From Intestinimonas aquisgranensis (GTDB taxonomy: Bacteria; Bacillota; Clostridia; Oscillospirales; Oscillospiraceae): DNA of 64,000 bases. The stretch spans positions 1-64,000 of the forward strand of contig JAJEQY010000001.1 in NCBI GenBank assembly GCA_020687605.1, written 5' to 3'. Position 1 is the stretch's first letter, and every line of letters begins with the position of its first letter. The notes under the pieces were generated by a model. It saw nothing but the letters and a program-made list of their open reading frames with translations, was not told where the DNA came from and made no database searches. The translations under genes were made by a program, and so were the position numbers. This document shows positions 25,163 to 33,779 of the stretch, one piece after another.

Positions 25163-25547
25163 ACTTATGTCCACCACTATGCAGAAGATCCGGGAGATGG
25201 TGGATGTCAACACCATCGTGGGCACTCCCATCCACACCGACGACGGCGTGACCCTCATCCCGGTGTCCCGGCTGTCCTTCGGCTTTGCCTCCGGCGGCAG
25301 CGATTTCACCACCAAAAACCAGAAGCCCGACGCTGATAACTCCTTCGGCGGCGGCAGCGGTGCCGGCGTCAACATCGCTCCAGTGGCCTTCCTCATCATC
25401 AAAGGTGACTCGGTGAAGCTGCTGCCTGTAGCGCCTCCCGCCGGCAACGCAGTGGACCGGGTGGTGGAGCTGGTGCCGGAGATGTTCGACAAGGTCACCG
25501 GCTTCATTGAGAAGCAGGACAAAGAAAAGAAGGAATTCGCAGAGTAA
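25137..25547 (+). CDS. gerW: GerW-family sporulation protein (YtfJ)
   Basis: The 136-residue protein shows the family core GTPIHTDDGVTLIPVSRLSFGF and a Gly-rich loop (SFGGGSGAGV). In Bacillus GerW is made in the forespore and is needed for normal germination. Start ATG 25137 (MEKNHPISELM) lies behind GAAAGGGCGG; the upstream in-frame ATG would sit deep in the DUF2953 gene. Confidence 0.92.
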   Translation: MEKNHPISELMSTTMQKIREMVDVNTIVGTPIHTDDGVTLIPVSRLSFGFASGGSDFTTKNQKPDADNSFGGGSGAGVNIAPVAFLIIKGDSVKLLPVAPPAGNAVDRVVELVPEMFDKVTGFIEKQDKEKKEFAE

Positions 25548-25644
25548 CCAGTCCTCACGTCTGTGACTGACCGGAACGGGGAGTAGGATAATCCAGGGGC
25601 GCGGCAGACATACTAACGGCATCTATCTGTTGAGGTGATGCCTC

Positions 25645-26745
25645 TTGAAGCGCTTTGCCGCCCTTTTGCTGGCTTTTTTGCTGCTCTGTCCCGCCGCCCA
25701 GGCGGCGGAGCCGGTCACGTCGGCGTCCTCCGCCATTCTGGTGGATGCCGAGAGCGGCCGGGTCCTTTATGAAAAAGACGCCTATACCCGCCGGGGCATT
25801 GCCAGTACCACCAAGCTCATGACGGCTCTGGTGGCGGCGGAGTCGGTTACCGACCTGAGCGCCCAGGTGGAGATCCTGCGGGAGGACACCCTTACGGAGG
25901 GCTCCTCCATGTATCTGAAGGTAGGGGAGAACGTCACGGTGGAGGCTCTCTTCTATGGCCTGTTGCTCCAGTCGGGAAACGACGCCGCTCTGGCCTTGGC
26001 GCGGTACTGCGCCAGGGATGTGGAGTCCTTCGTGGCCCGGATGAACGAAAAGGCCCAGGCTCTTGGGATGGCGGACACCCGGTTTGCCAATCCCAATGGT
26101 TTAGATGACGAGAATCATTACTCCACGGCTGCCGACATGGCTGTTTTGGCGGCGGCCTGCATGGACAACGAGCTGGTGGCCAAAATAGTCTCCACCAAGT
26201 CGGCCACCATAGGAACACGAACCTTTGTCAACCATAACAAGCTGCTGAGTCTCTATCCTGAATGCGTGGGCATGAAGACAGGGTATACCCGATCCTCTGG
26301 GCGTACGCTGGTGTCGGCTGCCCGGCGAAACGGTCAGTTGCTGCTGTGCGTCACGCTCAACGACCCAAACGACTGGGAGGATCACGCCGCCCTCTTTGAG
26401 TATGGCTTTGAGACCTATCCCCGATGCTTACTGGCCAGTGCTGGTAAGACGGTGGGGCTGGTGAAGACCTCCGGGTCCCTGGTGCCAGCAGTCCCGGTGC
26501 AAACGTCGGAGGAGGTGTGGTATCCGCTGACGGAGTCCGAGCAGGTCCGGGCTGAGCTGAAGCTGCCCGATGGTCTCCAGACGCCGGTGGCCGACGATGT
26601 GCCGGTGGGTGCTCTGGTATTCACTCTGGACGGGTCAATCATCGGGGAGACCTCTCTGGTGTGTGCCGCCGGAGTCCATTCCGATCAGGCACCTGGGGCC
26701 GGTCCTCTGGAGCGGCTGTGGTCCCTGTTTCCCTGGGCGGGGTAG
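25645..26745 (+). CDS. dacF: D-alanyl-D-alanine carboxypeptidase (S11, DacF-like)
   Basis: The 366-residue penicillin-binding enzyme has a signal peptide (1-20, ending AQAA), the nucleophile motif STTK (about 53-56), SGN (about 111) and KTG (about 212), plus a C-terminal beta domain. It trims the last D-Ala from peptidoglycan stems outside the membrane. Position next to gerW and the scp genes matches the sporulation-associated DacF. No C-terminal amphipathic anchor is obvious. It starts at TTG 25645 behind TTGAGGTGATG. Confidence 0.92.
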   Translation: MKRFAALLLAFLLLCPAAQAAEPVTSASSAILVDAESGRVLYEKDAYTRRGIASTTKLMTALVAAESVTDLSAQVEILREDTLTEGSSMYLKVGENVTVEALFYGLLLQSGNDAALALARYCARDVESFVARMNEKAQALGMADTRFANPNGLDDENHYSTAADMAVLAAACMDNELVAKIVSTKSATIGTRTFVNHNKLLSLYPECVGMKTGYTRSSGRTLVSAARRNGQLLLCVTLNDPNDWEDHAALFEYGFETYPRCLLASAGKTVGLVKTSGSLVPAVPVQTSEEVWYPLTESEQVRAELKLPDGLQTPVADDVPVGALVFTLDGSIIGETSLVCAAGVHSDQAPGAGPLERLWSLFPWAG

Positions 26746-26778
26746 CCCGCCCGTACATCTGAAGAAAGAGGTGCCCTC

Positions 26779-27474
26779 ATGGAGGAACGCCTGCAAAAGC
26801 TGCTCTCCGCCGCCGGACTCTGTTCCCGGCGGACAGCGGAAGACTACATTGAAGCCGGGCGGGTCACCGTCAACGGCCAGACCGCCAAGTTGGGCGACAA
26901 AGCTGATCTGACCCGGGACCGGGTGGCCCTGGACGGGGTAGAGGTAGGCCCGGCGGCAGAGCCGGTCTATCTTATGCTCAACAAGCCAAGAGGCTATGTG
27001 ACTACCCTCTCTGACGAGGAGGGTCGCCCCACTGTGGCCCAGCTGGTGGCCGACTGTGGAGTCCGGGTATGGCCGGTGGGCCGGCTGGATCTGGATTCGG
27101 AGGGACTGCTCCTGCTCACCAACGACGGGGAGCTCACCCACAGGCTCATCCACCCCAGCCATGAGGTGGACAAGCAGTACTTAGTGATGGTCACTGGGGA
27201 TATCGAGGCGGCGCTGCCGGTGCTCAACGGTCCCATGGAATTGGACGGTGTGGCTCTGGCACCGGCCAAGGTAGACCGGTTGGGTCCCAATCTGCTCTCC
27301 TTCCAGATTCATGAGGGGAAAAATCGACAGATCCGCCGGATGTGCCAGCAGGTGGGGCTGACCGTGAAGGCACTTCGGCGGGTTCGGGAAGGCAAGGTCC
27401 AGCTGGGCGGACTCAAGCTGGGGAAGTGGCGCTATCTCACCGATGAAGAGGTCGCCATTCTCAAGTCTCTGTGA
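26779..27474 (+). CDS. rluB: 23S/16S rRNA pseudouridine synthase (RluB/RsuA family)
   Basis: The 231-residue enzyme has an N-terminal S4 RNA-binding domain (RLQKLLSAAGLCSRRTAE) and the catalytic motif PVGRLDLDSEGLLLLTNDG with the key aspartate, then the EGKNRQIRRMC motif. The gene follows dacF, as rluB often follows dacB-type genes in Firmicutes. Assignment to the RluB rather than the RsuA branch is by context. Confidence 0.93.
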   Translation: MEERLQKLLSAAGLCSRRTAEDYIEAGRVTVNGQTAKLGDKADLTRDRVALDGVEVGPAAEPVYLMLNKPRGYVTTLSDEEGRPTVAQLVADCGVRVWPVGRLDLDSEGLLLLTNDGELTHRLIHPSHEVDKQYLVMVTGDIEAALPVLNGPMELDGVALAPAKVDRLGPNLLSFQIHEGKNRQIRRMCQQVGLTVKALRRVREGKVQLGGLKLGKWRYLTDEEVAILKSL

Positions 27475-27511
27475 GCATGCAGGAGAAAAGGTCACATCTT
27501 GCAGATCATGC

Positions 27512-27540
27512 TTGATTTTCCTCCCGTTTCCCGCTATGAT
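27512..27540 (+). promoter_or_regulatory. Promoter of the RpiR-YhiN-cmk run
   Basis: TTGATT (27512-27517) and TATGAT (27535-27540) have 17-base spacing. A GC-rich untranslated leader of about 105 bases follows; it contains GGACC/GGTCC and similar small inverted repeats but no riboswitch I recognise. Confidence 0.6.
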
Positions 27541-27651
27541 AATATCTGTTGGGTCATTGCCGGAAGACGGCGTACACCCGCAGTACCGGACCGCATAGGT
27601 CCGAACAGTAGCCCGGAGCGAGCCGGGGAGGAAATGTGAGGGTACCCCTAT

Positions 27652-28521
27652 ATGTCAAGGGATGTTCTGACCGCCATCCAGAATCGGATGCCGAGCTTTT
27701 CAAAAGGGCAAAAGCTCATTGCCCGTTTTATATTGGACTCCTATGACAAGGCCGCTTTTATGACGGCCAGCCGTCTGGGTAAGACGGTCAATGTCAGTGA
27801 GTCCACCGTTGTACGCTTTGCCGCTGAATTGGGCTACGATGGCTACCCCAGTATGCAAAAGGCCCTGCAGGAGATGATCCGCAGCAAGCTCACCTCCATC
27901 CAACGCATTGAGGTGGCCAACGACCGCATTGGGGACCACGATATTCTCTCTACCGTGATGCAGTCGGATATTGAAAAGATCAGGCTCACCTTGGAGGAGG
28001 CGGACAGGACTGGCTTTAACCGGGCGGTGGACGCCATCCTGGCTGCCCGACGGATTTATATCGTTGGCGCCCGTTCGGCAGCGGCCCTGGCGGATTTTCT
28101 GGGCTTTTATTTCAACCTGATCTTTGACGATGTCGTTCTAATTCGGACCACATCGGTGAGCGAGACCTTTGAGCAGCTGCTGAGGGTCAGCCGGGAGGAC
28201 GTGGTCATCGGCATCAGTTTTCCCAGGTACTCCAGCCGGACGGTGCAGGCCATGCGCTTCGCCCGGGACCGTGGGGCCAATGTGGTAGCACTCACCGATT
28301 CAGAGACCTCGCCTCTGGCGGAGATGGCGACCGCTACGCTCCTAGCCAAAAGTGATATGGCCTCTTTCGTGGACTCGCTGGTGGCGCCGCTGAGCCTGAT
28401 CAACGCCCTCATTGTGGCGGTGGGGCGGCGGAAGAATGCCGATGTAGCCCAGACCTTCGCCACTCTGGAGCAGATCTGGTCAGAGTATGGCGTATATGAA
28501 CAAGTAGAGGAAGAGAACTGA
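27652..28521 (+). CDS. MurR/RpiR-family transcriptional regulator
   Basis: The 289-residue protein has an N-terminal HTH_6 domain (about 1-77; NVSESTVVRFAAELGYDGY) and a C-terminal SIS sugar-phosphate-binding domain (about 120-260; RIYIVGARSAAALADFL). Such regulators sense phosphosugars. No sugar operon is adjacent, so its targets are unknown; its own promoter is at 27512-27540. Confidence 0.92.
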   Translation: MSRDVLTAIQNRMPSFSKGQKLIARFILDSYDKAAFMTASRLGKTVNVSESTVVRFAAELGYDGYPSMQKALQEMIRSKLTSIQRIEVANDRIGDHDILSTVMQSDIEKIRLTLEEADRTGFNRAVDAILAARRIYIVGARSAAALADFLGFYFNLIFDDVVLIRTTSVSETFEQLLRVSREDVVIGISFPRYSSRTVQAMRFARDRGANVVALTDSETSPLAEMATATLLAKSDMASFVDSLVAPLSLINALIVAVGRRKNADVAQTFATLEQIWSEYGVYEQVEEEN

Positions 28522-28522
28522 T

Positions 28523-29770
28523 TTGACGCAGAAAGAAAAGCGTATCATTGTGATAGGGGGCGGCGCCGCGGGCATGCTCGCGGCGCTGACTGCTGCCCGG
28601 ATGGGTGCGTCCGTTACGCTGCTGGAGCGCAACCAGAAGGTGGGGCGGAAGCTCTATATCACCGGCAAAGGCCGGTGCAACTTGACCAACGATTGCACTC
28701 CAGCGGAAGTGCTCTCCAACGTGCCCCGGAATGGGAAGTTTCTTACCAGCGCCGTTACCCGATTTCCGCCCGCTGAGGTCAAGGCCTTTTTCACCGACTT
28801 GGGGGTACCGCTGAAAACCGAGCGGGGCAATCGCGTTTTCCCGGTGTCCGACAAAGCCGCTGATGTGGTGGATGCCCTCTTTTTTGCTCTGCGCCGGTCC
28901 GGCGTGGATCTGATTCAGGACCGGGCACGGGAGATCCTCACCGATCATGGGGCGGTCAGTGGAGTAAAGGGGGAACGGAGCAGCTATGCCGGCGATGCCG
29001 TGATTTTAGCCACTGGTGGCGCATCCTATCCGCTCACCGGTTCCACGGGGGACGGTTATGCCATGGCAGCTGCTCTGGGTCACACCATCCTTCCTCCCAA
29101 GGCGTCACTGATCCCACTGGTGGTGGAGGGGGAAGAGTGCCCCAGTATGCAGGGCCTCTCCCTGCGAAATGTGGTGGTGAAGGTCAAAAACAAAAAGGGC
29201 AAGGTGATTTTCAGGGAGCAAGGGGAAATGCTTTTCACCCACTTTGGCCTCTCTGGCCCCCTGATCCTCAGTGCCAGTGCCCATATGAGAGACTTTGAAA
29301 AGGACCAGTATACGGTGATCATCGATCTGAAGCCCGCCCTGGATGAAGCCGCTCTGGATGACCGTCTGGTGCGGGAGCTCACTGGACAGCCCAACCGGGC
29401 TTTTCACAATGTGCTGGAGACCCTGGCGCCCCGGCTGCTGATTCCGGTGATGGCCAAGCGGGCGGATATCCCTTCGAATTTGCCTGCCAACGCCGTCACC
29501 AAGGTTCAGCGCCGTCGTCTGTTGGAGACGCTAAAGGGATTGTCCTTCCCAGTGGCGGGACCACGACCGGTGGAAGATGCCATTGTTACCAGCGGCGGTG
29601 TCAAAGTATCCGAGGTGGATCCCAAAACCATGGGTTCCAAGCTGGTGCAAGGGCTTTACCTTGCCGGTGAGCTGCTGGACGTGGACGCCTATACCGGCGG
29701 CTTTAACCTTCAGATCGCCTGGTGCACCGGCCGTGCGGCCGGGCAGGCGGCGGTGGAGGGGCTCCAATGA
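28523..29770 (+). CDS. HI0933/YhiN-family FAD-dependent flavoprotein
   Basis: The 415-residue protein begins with a Rossmann FAD motif (IVIGGGAAGMLAALTAA) and has the family markers GRKLYITGKGRCNLTN, GGASYPLTGSTGDGY and the C-terminal FNLQIAWCTGRAAG. The physiological reaction is unknown for the family. Starts at TTG 28523, one base after the RpiR stop region. The YhiN-cmk-plsC-ispH order is typical of Clostridia. Confidence 0.92.
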   Translation: MTQKEKRIIVIGGGAAGMLAALTAARMGASVTLLERNQKVGRKLYITGKGRCNLTNDCTPAEVLSNVPRNGKFLTSAVTRFPPAEVKAFFTDLGVPLKTERGNRVFPVSDKAADVVDALFFALRRSGVDLIQDRAREILTDHGAVSGVKGERSSYAGDAVILATGGASYPLTGSTGDGYAMAAALGHTILPPKASLIPLVVEGEECPSMQGLSLRNVVVKVKNKKGKVIFREQGEMLFTHFGLSGPLILSASAHMRDFEKDQYTVIIDLKPALDEAALDDRLVRELTGQPNRAFHNVLETLAPRLLIPVMAKRADIPSNLPANAVTKVQRRRLLETLKGLSFPVAGPRPVEDAIVTSGGVKVSEVDPKTMGSKLVQGLYLAGELLDVDAYTGGFNLQIAWCTGRAAGQAAVEGLQ

Positions 29771-29797
29771 CGGAGCCGAAAATTAGGAGGCAGAGAC

Positions 29798-30478
29798 ATG
29801 GGACATAAGAGCGTAGCCATCGATGGCCCCTCCGGAGCGGGGAAAAGCACCCTAGCCCGGCAGGCGGCCAAAGCCCTTGGCTTTCTTTACGTAGACACCG
29901 GCGCCATTTACCGGACACTAGCGTTGCTGGCTCTGGAACGGGGGGTGGACCCGGCAGACCCGGCAGCGGTGCAGGCACTGCTGCCCCAGGCCGATATCCG
30001 CCTGGCGTATAACAGCAGCGACGGCCTTCAGCACATGTACCTGTGCGGCCGGGACGTGACCGAAGATATCCGACGCCCTGAGGTCTCGCGGGCGGCATCA
30101 TCTGTATCGGCCATCCAGGCAGTGCGTGACTTCCTCATGGAGACCCAGCGAGAGCTGGCACGGCAGCACGACGTCATCATGGATGGCCGGGATATCGGCA
30201 CTGTGGTGCTGCCCCAGGCCGATGTCAAGATTTTCCTCACTGCCTCTCCTGAGGCACGGGCCCGCCGCCGCTGTGACGAGCTTGCCCAGCGGGGGACACC
30301 TCAGGACCTGGAGACCGTCCTGGCAGAGATCGTGGAGCGGGACCGGCGCGACACCACCCGGGCGGCGGCGCCCCTCCGTCAGGCAGAGGATGCCGTTTTG
30401 GTGGATACCACCGAGCTTGATCTGGCGGAGAGCCTTCAGGCACTGCTGGACGCCGTCAGAGGGGAGCTTAACGCATGA
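29798..30478 (+). CDS. cmk: Cytidylate kinase
   Basis: The 226-residue nucleoside monophosphate kinase phosphorylates CMP and dCMP. It shows the P-loop IDGPSGAGKST, the YVDTGAIYR substrate motif, DGRDIGTVVLP and the lid ERDRRDTTRAAAPL. Start ATG 29798 follows TTAGGAGGCAG. It overlaps plsC by four bases. Confidence 0.97.
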   Translation: MGHKSVAIDGPSGAGKSTLARQAAKALGFLYVDTGAIYRTLALLALERGVDPADPAAVQALLPQADIRLAYNSSDGLQHMYLCGRDVTEDIRRPEVSRAASSVSAIQAVRDFLMETQRELARQHDVIMDGRDIGTVVLPQADVKIFLTASPEARARRRCDELAQRGTPQDLETVLAEIVERDRRDTTRAAAPLRQAEDAVLVDTTELDLAESLQALLDAVRGELNA

Positions 30479-31074
30479 GGACCTTTTACAATGTGATTTA
30501 CATGATCGTTTTTCCATTTTTCAATCTGGTGCATCCGGGCCGCGCCATCGGTCGGGAGAACATCCCTGAGGGAGGCGTGCTTGTGTGCGGAAACCACACT
30601 GCCATGTCCGACCCCTTGTTTCTGGCCTTTGCCTTCCGGCATAAGAACCAGCTGCGCCCCATGGCGAAGGCGGAGCTGCTGCGAGTTCCCTTCATTGGCT
30701 GGATTCTCCGCCATGTTGGAGTTTTCGGCGTAGAGCGGGGGAAGTCCGACGTGGGTGCCATCAAACAGGCCATGAAGTATTTAAAGGAAGGGGAGAAGGT
30801 GCTCCTCTACCCGGAGGGACATCGGATCCATGAGAGCAGGGGAGAGCAGGGTGAGGCCAAAAACGGTGCCGCCATGCTGGCCGTCCGGTGCGGCGTGCCC
30901 ATCCTTCCGGTATATGTGCCGGAACGGAAGCCTTGGTTCCGCCGGACCACTGTGGTGATCGGTGAGCCCTATATGCCCCAGGTATCCAGCCGAAAGGGGA
31001 CGGCGGAGGAGTATGACGCCATCACTGCTGACCTCATGGAGCGTATCCACAAGCTGGGGGAGCGGGCGGTATGA
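30475..31074 (+). CDS. plsC: 1-acyl-sn-glycerol-3-phosphate acyltransferase
   Basis: The 199-residue protein carries the acyltransferase HX4D motif (NHTAMSD), a central GVFGVERGKSD, the YPEGHR motif and a hydrophobic N-terminus that likely holds it at the membrane. It makes phosphatidic acid from lysophosphatidic acid. Coupled by ATGA overlaps to cmk and to ispH. Confidence 0.92.
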   Translation: MRTFYNVIYMIVFPFFNLVHPGRAIGRENIPEGGVLVCGNHTAMSDPLFLAFAFRHKNQLRPMAKAELLRVPFIGWILRHVGVFGVERGKSDVGAIKQAMKYLKEGEKVLLYPEGHRIHESRGEQGEAKNGAAMLAVRCGVPILPVYVPERKPWFRRTTVVIGEPYMPQVSSRKGTAEEYDAITADLMERIHKLGERAV

Positions 31075-33005
31075 GGATCGAACTGGCCAAGTCCGCCGGC
31101 TTCTGCTATGGTGTAAAGCGTGCGGTCGAGATGGCAGAGCAGACCACTCGGTCAGGAGACGCTGTGCTGTTGGGTCCGGTGATCCACAATGACCATGTGG
31201 TGTCGAAACTGGAGCGGGAGGGCGCTGTTTTGGTTCGCGCGGTGGAGGAGGTCCCTGACGGAGCGTCGGTCATTCTTCGCTCTCACGGCGAGGCTAAGTG
31301 GGTCCATGACGCGTTGGAGCAGAAGGGGTGCCGGATCATAGATACTGCCTGCCCCAATGTTCAGCGCATCCATCGTCTGGTGGCGGAGGCCGAGGCGGCG
31401 GGACGACAGCCGGTCATCATCGGCACTCCCGATCACCCCGAGATCGTGGCGATTGCCGGCTGGTGCCGTCATCCGGTGGTGCTGCCCGATGGTGAGGCCC
31501 TGTCTGCCTGGCTCGCTGAGTGCCCGGAACGGCGGGAAATGCCGCTCACATTGGTCTCTCAGACCACATCGACCCGTAAAATTTGGGATCAAGCCATAGA
31601 AACAGCAAAAAAGGAGTGTACAAACGCTGAAATTTTTGATACAATATGTAATGCTACGTATATACGGCAGACGGAAGCCCAGGAATTGGCAGCCCGATGC
31701 GACGCGATGATCATCATCGGAGACCGCAAAAGCTCCAATACAAAGCGGCTTTCGGAGCTGTGTCGCGCTCTTTGCCCCCGGGTGGTCGCCATTGAGGGGG
31801 CGGAGGAATTGGAACCGGCCTCTTTCGCAGGGGCGGCTTCGATCGGCATCACCGCGGGAGCATCAACGCCCGGGTGGATTATAAAGGAGGTCTATGACAA
31901 AATGAGCGACGAAATCATGGAGATCGAGGAATCCTTCGCTGATCTGCTGGAGAAATCGATCAAAACTTTAAATACAGGAGAGAAGGTCACCGGTGTCGTC
32001 ACTGAGATCACGCCCACTGAGATCTATGTGGATCTGGGCACCAAGCACGCTGGCTACATTCCTGTATCCGAGCTGACCGATGATCCCACCGTGAAGGTGG
32101 AGGACATCGTCAAGGTGGGCGACGAGATTGAGACCTACGTCATGCGCGTCAACGACGCTGAGGGCGTGGTCACCCTGTCCAAGAAGCGTCTGGACACCGT
32201 GAAGAGCTGGGATGACGTTGAGGCCGCCCGCGAGGCCGGCACCGTGGTGGAAGGCGTCATCACCGAGGAGAACAAGGGCGGCGTTGTGGCCTCTGTCAAG
32301 GGCGTGCGCGTGTTCATCCCTGCCTCTCAGACCGGTCTGCCCCGTGACGCTGCCATGACCGCTCTGCTGAAGCAGAAGGTCCGCATGAAGATCACCGAGG
32401 TCAACCGTGCCCGCCGCCGCGTGGTGGGTTCCATCCGTGCCGTGGAGCAGGCTGAGCGCGCCGAGAAGGCCGCCAAGGTCTGGGCTGAGATCGAGAACGG
32501 CAAGCACTACAACGGTGTTGTGAAGTCTCTGACCTCTTACGGCGCTTTTGTGGACATCGGCGGCGTGGACGGCATGGTCCACATCTCCGAGCTCTCCTGG
32601 AGCCGCATCAAGCACCCCTCCGAGGTTGTCAGCGTGGGCGATCCCGTGGACGTGTATGTCATTTCCTTTGACCCCGAGAAGAAGAAGATCTCCCTGGGCA
32701 TGAAGGATCGGAGCCAGGATCCCTGGACCGTGTTCACCGACAAGTACAGCGTGGGTGACGTGGCCAACGTGAAGGTGGTCAAGCTGATGACCTTCGGTGC
32801 CTTTGCCGAGATCGTTCCCGGCGTGGACGGCCTGATCCACATTTCCCAGATCGCTGATCACCGCATCGACAAGCCCGGCGACGTGCTGGCCGAGGGCGAT
32901 ATGGTGGATGTGAAGATCACCGATATCGACATGGAGAACAAGAAGGTCTCCCTGTCCATCCGTGCCCTGCTGGAGGATTCTGCTCCTGTGGAGGACGAGG
33001 AGTAA
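31071..33005 (+). CDS. ispH: IspH fused to four S1 domains (HMBPP reductase / ribosomal protein S1-like)
   Basis: The 644-residue protein joins IspH (about 1-280) to four S1 RNA-binding repeats (starting near 300, 385, 470 and 555). IspH makes IPP and DMAPP from HMBPP with an iron-sulfur cluster; its cysteines lie in GFCYGVKRA, DTACPNVQRIH and TICNATYIRQTEAQ. S1 repeats 3 and 4 (YGAFVDIGGVDGMVHISEL, FGAFAEIVPGVDGLIHISQI) are the best conserved. The fusion is known in Clostridia. Codon bias is much stronger in the S1 half. An internal AAAGGAGG and in-frame ATG at 31902, with a possible promoter upstream, could give free S1. Confidence 0.95.
   Translation: MRIELAKSAGFCYGVKRAVEMAEQTTRSGDAVLLGPVIHNDHVVSKLEREGAVLVRAVEEVPDGASVILRSHGEAKWVHDALEQKGCRIIDTACPNVQRIHRLVAEAEAAGRQPVIIGTPDHPEIVAIAGWCRHPVVLPDGEALSAWLAECPERREMPLTLVSQTTSTRKIWDQAIETAKKECTNAEIFDTICNATYIRQTEAQELAARCDAMIIIGDRKSSNTKRLSELCRALCPRVVAIEGAEELEPASFAGAASIGITAGASTPGWIIKEVYDKMSDEIMEIEESFADLLEKSIKTLNTGEKVTGVVTEITPTEIYVDLGTKHAGYIPVSELTDDPTVKVEDIVKVGDEIETYVMRVNDAEGVVTLSKKRLDTVKSWDDVEAAREAGTVVEGVITEENKGGVVASVKGVRVFIPASQTGLPRDAAMTALLKQKVRMKITEVNRARRRVVGSIRAVEQAERAEKAAKVWAEIENGKHYNGVVKSLTSYGAFVDIGGVDGMVHISELSWSRIKHPSEVVSVGDPVDVYVISFDPEKKKISLGMKDRSQDPWTVFTDKYSVGDVANVKVVKLMTFGAFAEIVPGVDGLIHISQIADHRIDKPGDVLAEGDMVDVKITDIDMENKKVSLSIRALLEDSAPVEDEE
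31617..31645 (+). promoter_or_regulatory. Possible internal promoter inside ispH part
   Basis: TGTACA (31617-31622) and TACAAT (31640-31645) are 17 bases apart within an AT-rich island in an otherwise GC-rich gene, about 255 bases upstream of the internal start at 31902. Sequence match is fair; activity unproven. Confidence 0.35.
31883..31904 (+). promoter_or_regulatory. Internal ribosome binding site and in-frame ATG before the S1 repeats
   Basis: AAAGGAGG (31883-31890) is followed 11 bases later by ATG 31902, in frame with the fusion at residue 278, exactly at the IspH-S1 border. Initiation here would give a 367-residue S1 protein. Confidence 0.45.
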
Positions 33006-33033
33006 TCCTCTATTTACTCATCAAGATGAAAAA

Positions 33034-33066
33034 GGACCTGTCTCCAGAAGAGACAGGTCCTTTTTT
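33034..33066 (+). terminator. ispH-S1 terminator
   Basis: GGACCTGTCTC pairs perfectly with GAGACAGGTCC across a 5-base loop, followed by TTTTTT. Confidence 0.9.
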
Positions 33067-33130
33067 GCCGCTTTTCACATCTTTGACTGAGATTTGACGC
33101 CTGTTTTGCGGAAGATACGGTGCTTTTTAC

Positions 33131-33159
33131 TTGCGAAACAGTGATAAATGGTTTATAAT
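33131..33159 (+). promoter_or_regulatory. carD promoter
   Basis: TTGCGA (33131-33136) and TATAAT (33154-33159) with 17-base spacing, 56 bases before the carD ATG. Confidence 0.7.
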
Positions 33160-33215
33160 AAACTTGATTTGTAGGTTTGTCAAGTTATTTTTCTCAAGTC
33201 AAGGAGGTGGTTATC

Positions 33216-33692
33216 ATGTTTCAGATAGGAGATAAGATCGTCCATCCGATGCATGGTGCCGGCGTGATCGACAGCATCGTCAGCAAAAAGGTCAACGGCG
33301 TGGTGCGGGACTACTACATCCTCAAGCTTCCAGTGGGGGGCATGCTGGTCATGATACCCACCGAGCACACAGAGGAGATTGGGGTGCGGCCCGTGGTGGA
33401 TCGGGACGCAGCCGACCGTATTCTTGCGGCCATGCCAAACATTGAGGTGGACATGACCCAGAACTGGAATCGCCGCTATCGGGAGAACATGCTTCGGATC
33501 AAGAGCGGAGACCTGATGGAGGTGGCCCGGGTGGTGAAGGGCCTGATGCTTCGGGACGAGGATCGGGGACTCTCCACAGGAGAACGGAAGATGCTCCACT
33601 CCGCCAAACAGATCCTGATATCTGAGTTGGTTCTCTCACAAGATGCCAGTTATGAGGACGTGGAGAAGCGCATCAACACCGCGCTTAGCTGA
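33216..33692 (+). CDS. carD: CarD/CdnL-family transcriptional regulator
   Basis: The 158-residue protein has the CarD RNA-polymerase-interacting Tudor-like domain (about 1-60; FQIGDKIVHPMHGAGVI, YYILKLPVGGMLVMIPT) and a helical C-terminal DNA-binding domain (about 65-150). In other bacteria it binds the RNA polymerase beta subunit and stabilises open complexes. I start it at ATG 33216 because AAGGAGGTGG lies just upstream; an extension to 33177 would place the SD inside the gene. It is monocistronic, with its own promoter and terminator. Confidence 0.95.
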   Translation: MFQIGDKIVHPMHGAGVIDSIVSKKVNGVVRDYYILKLPVGGMLVMIPTEHTEEIGVRPVVDRDAADRILAAMPNIEVDMTQNWNRRYRENMLRIKSGDLMEVARVVKGLMLRDEDRGLSTGERKMLHSAKQILISELVLSQDASYEDVEKRINTALS

Positions 33693-33710
33693 CTGCCCGA
33701 CAGATCAAAA

Positions 33711-33732
33711 AGGAGCCGAAAGGCTCCTTTTT
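33711..33732 (+). terminator. carD terminator
   Basis: AGGAGCC pairs with GGCTCCT around a GAAA loop and is flanked by A and T runs, so it can act in both directions. Confidence 0.85.
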
Positions 33733-33779
33733 GCGGTGGAAGGAGACCCATCGCCCCATTGGAAAGGAGTGTTCCCATC

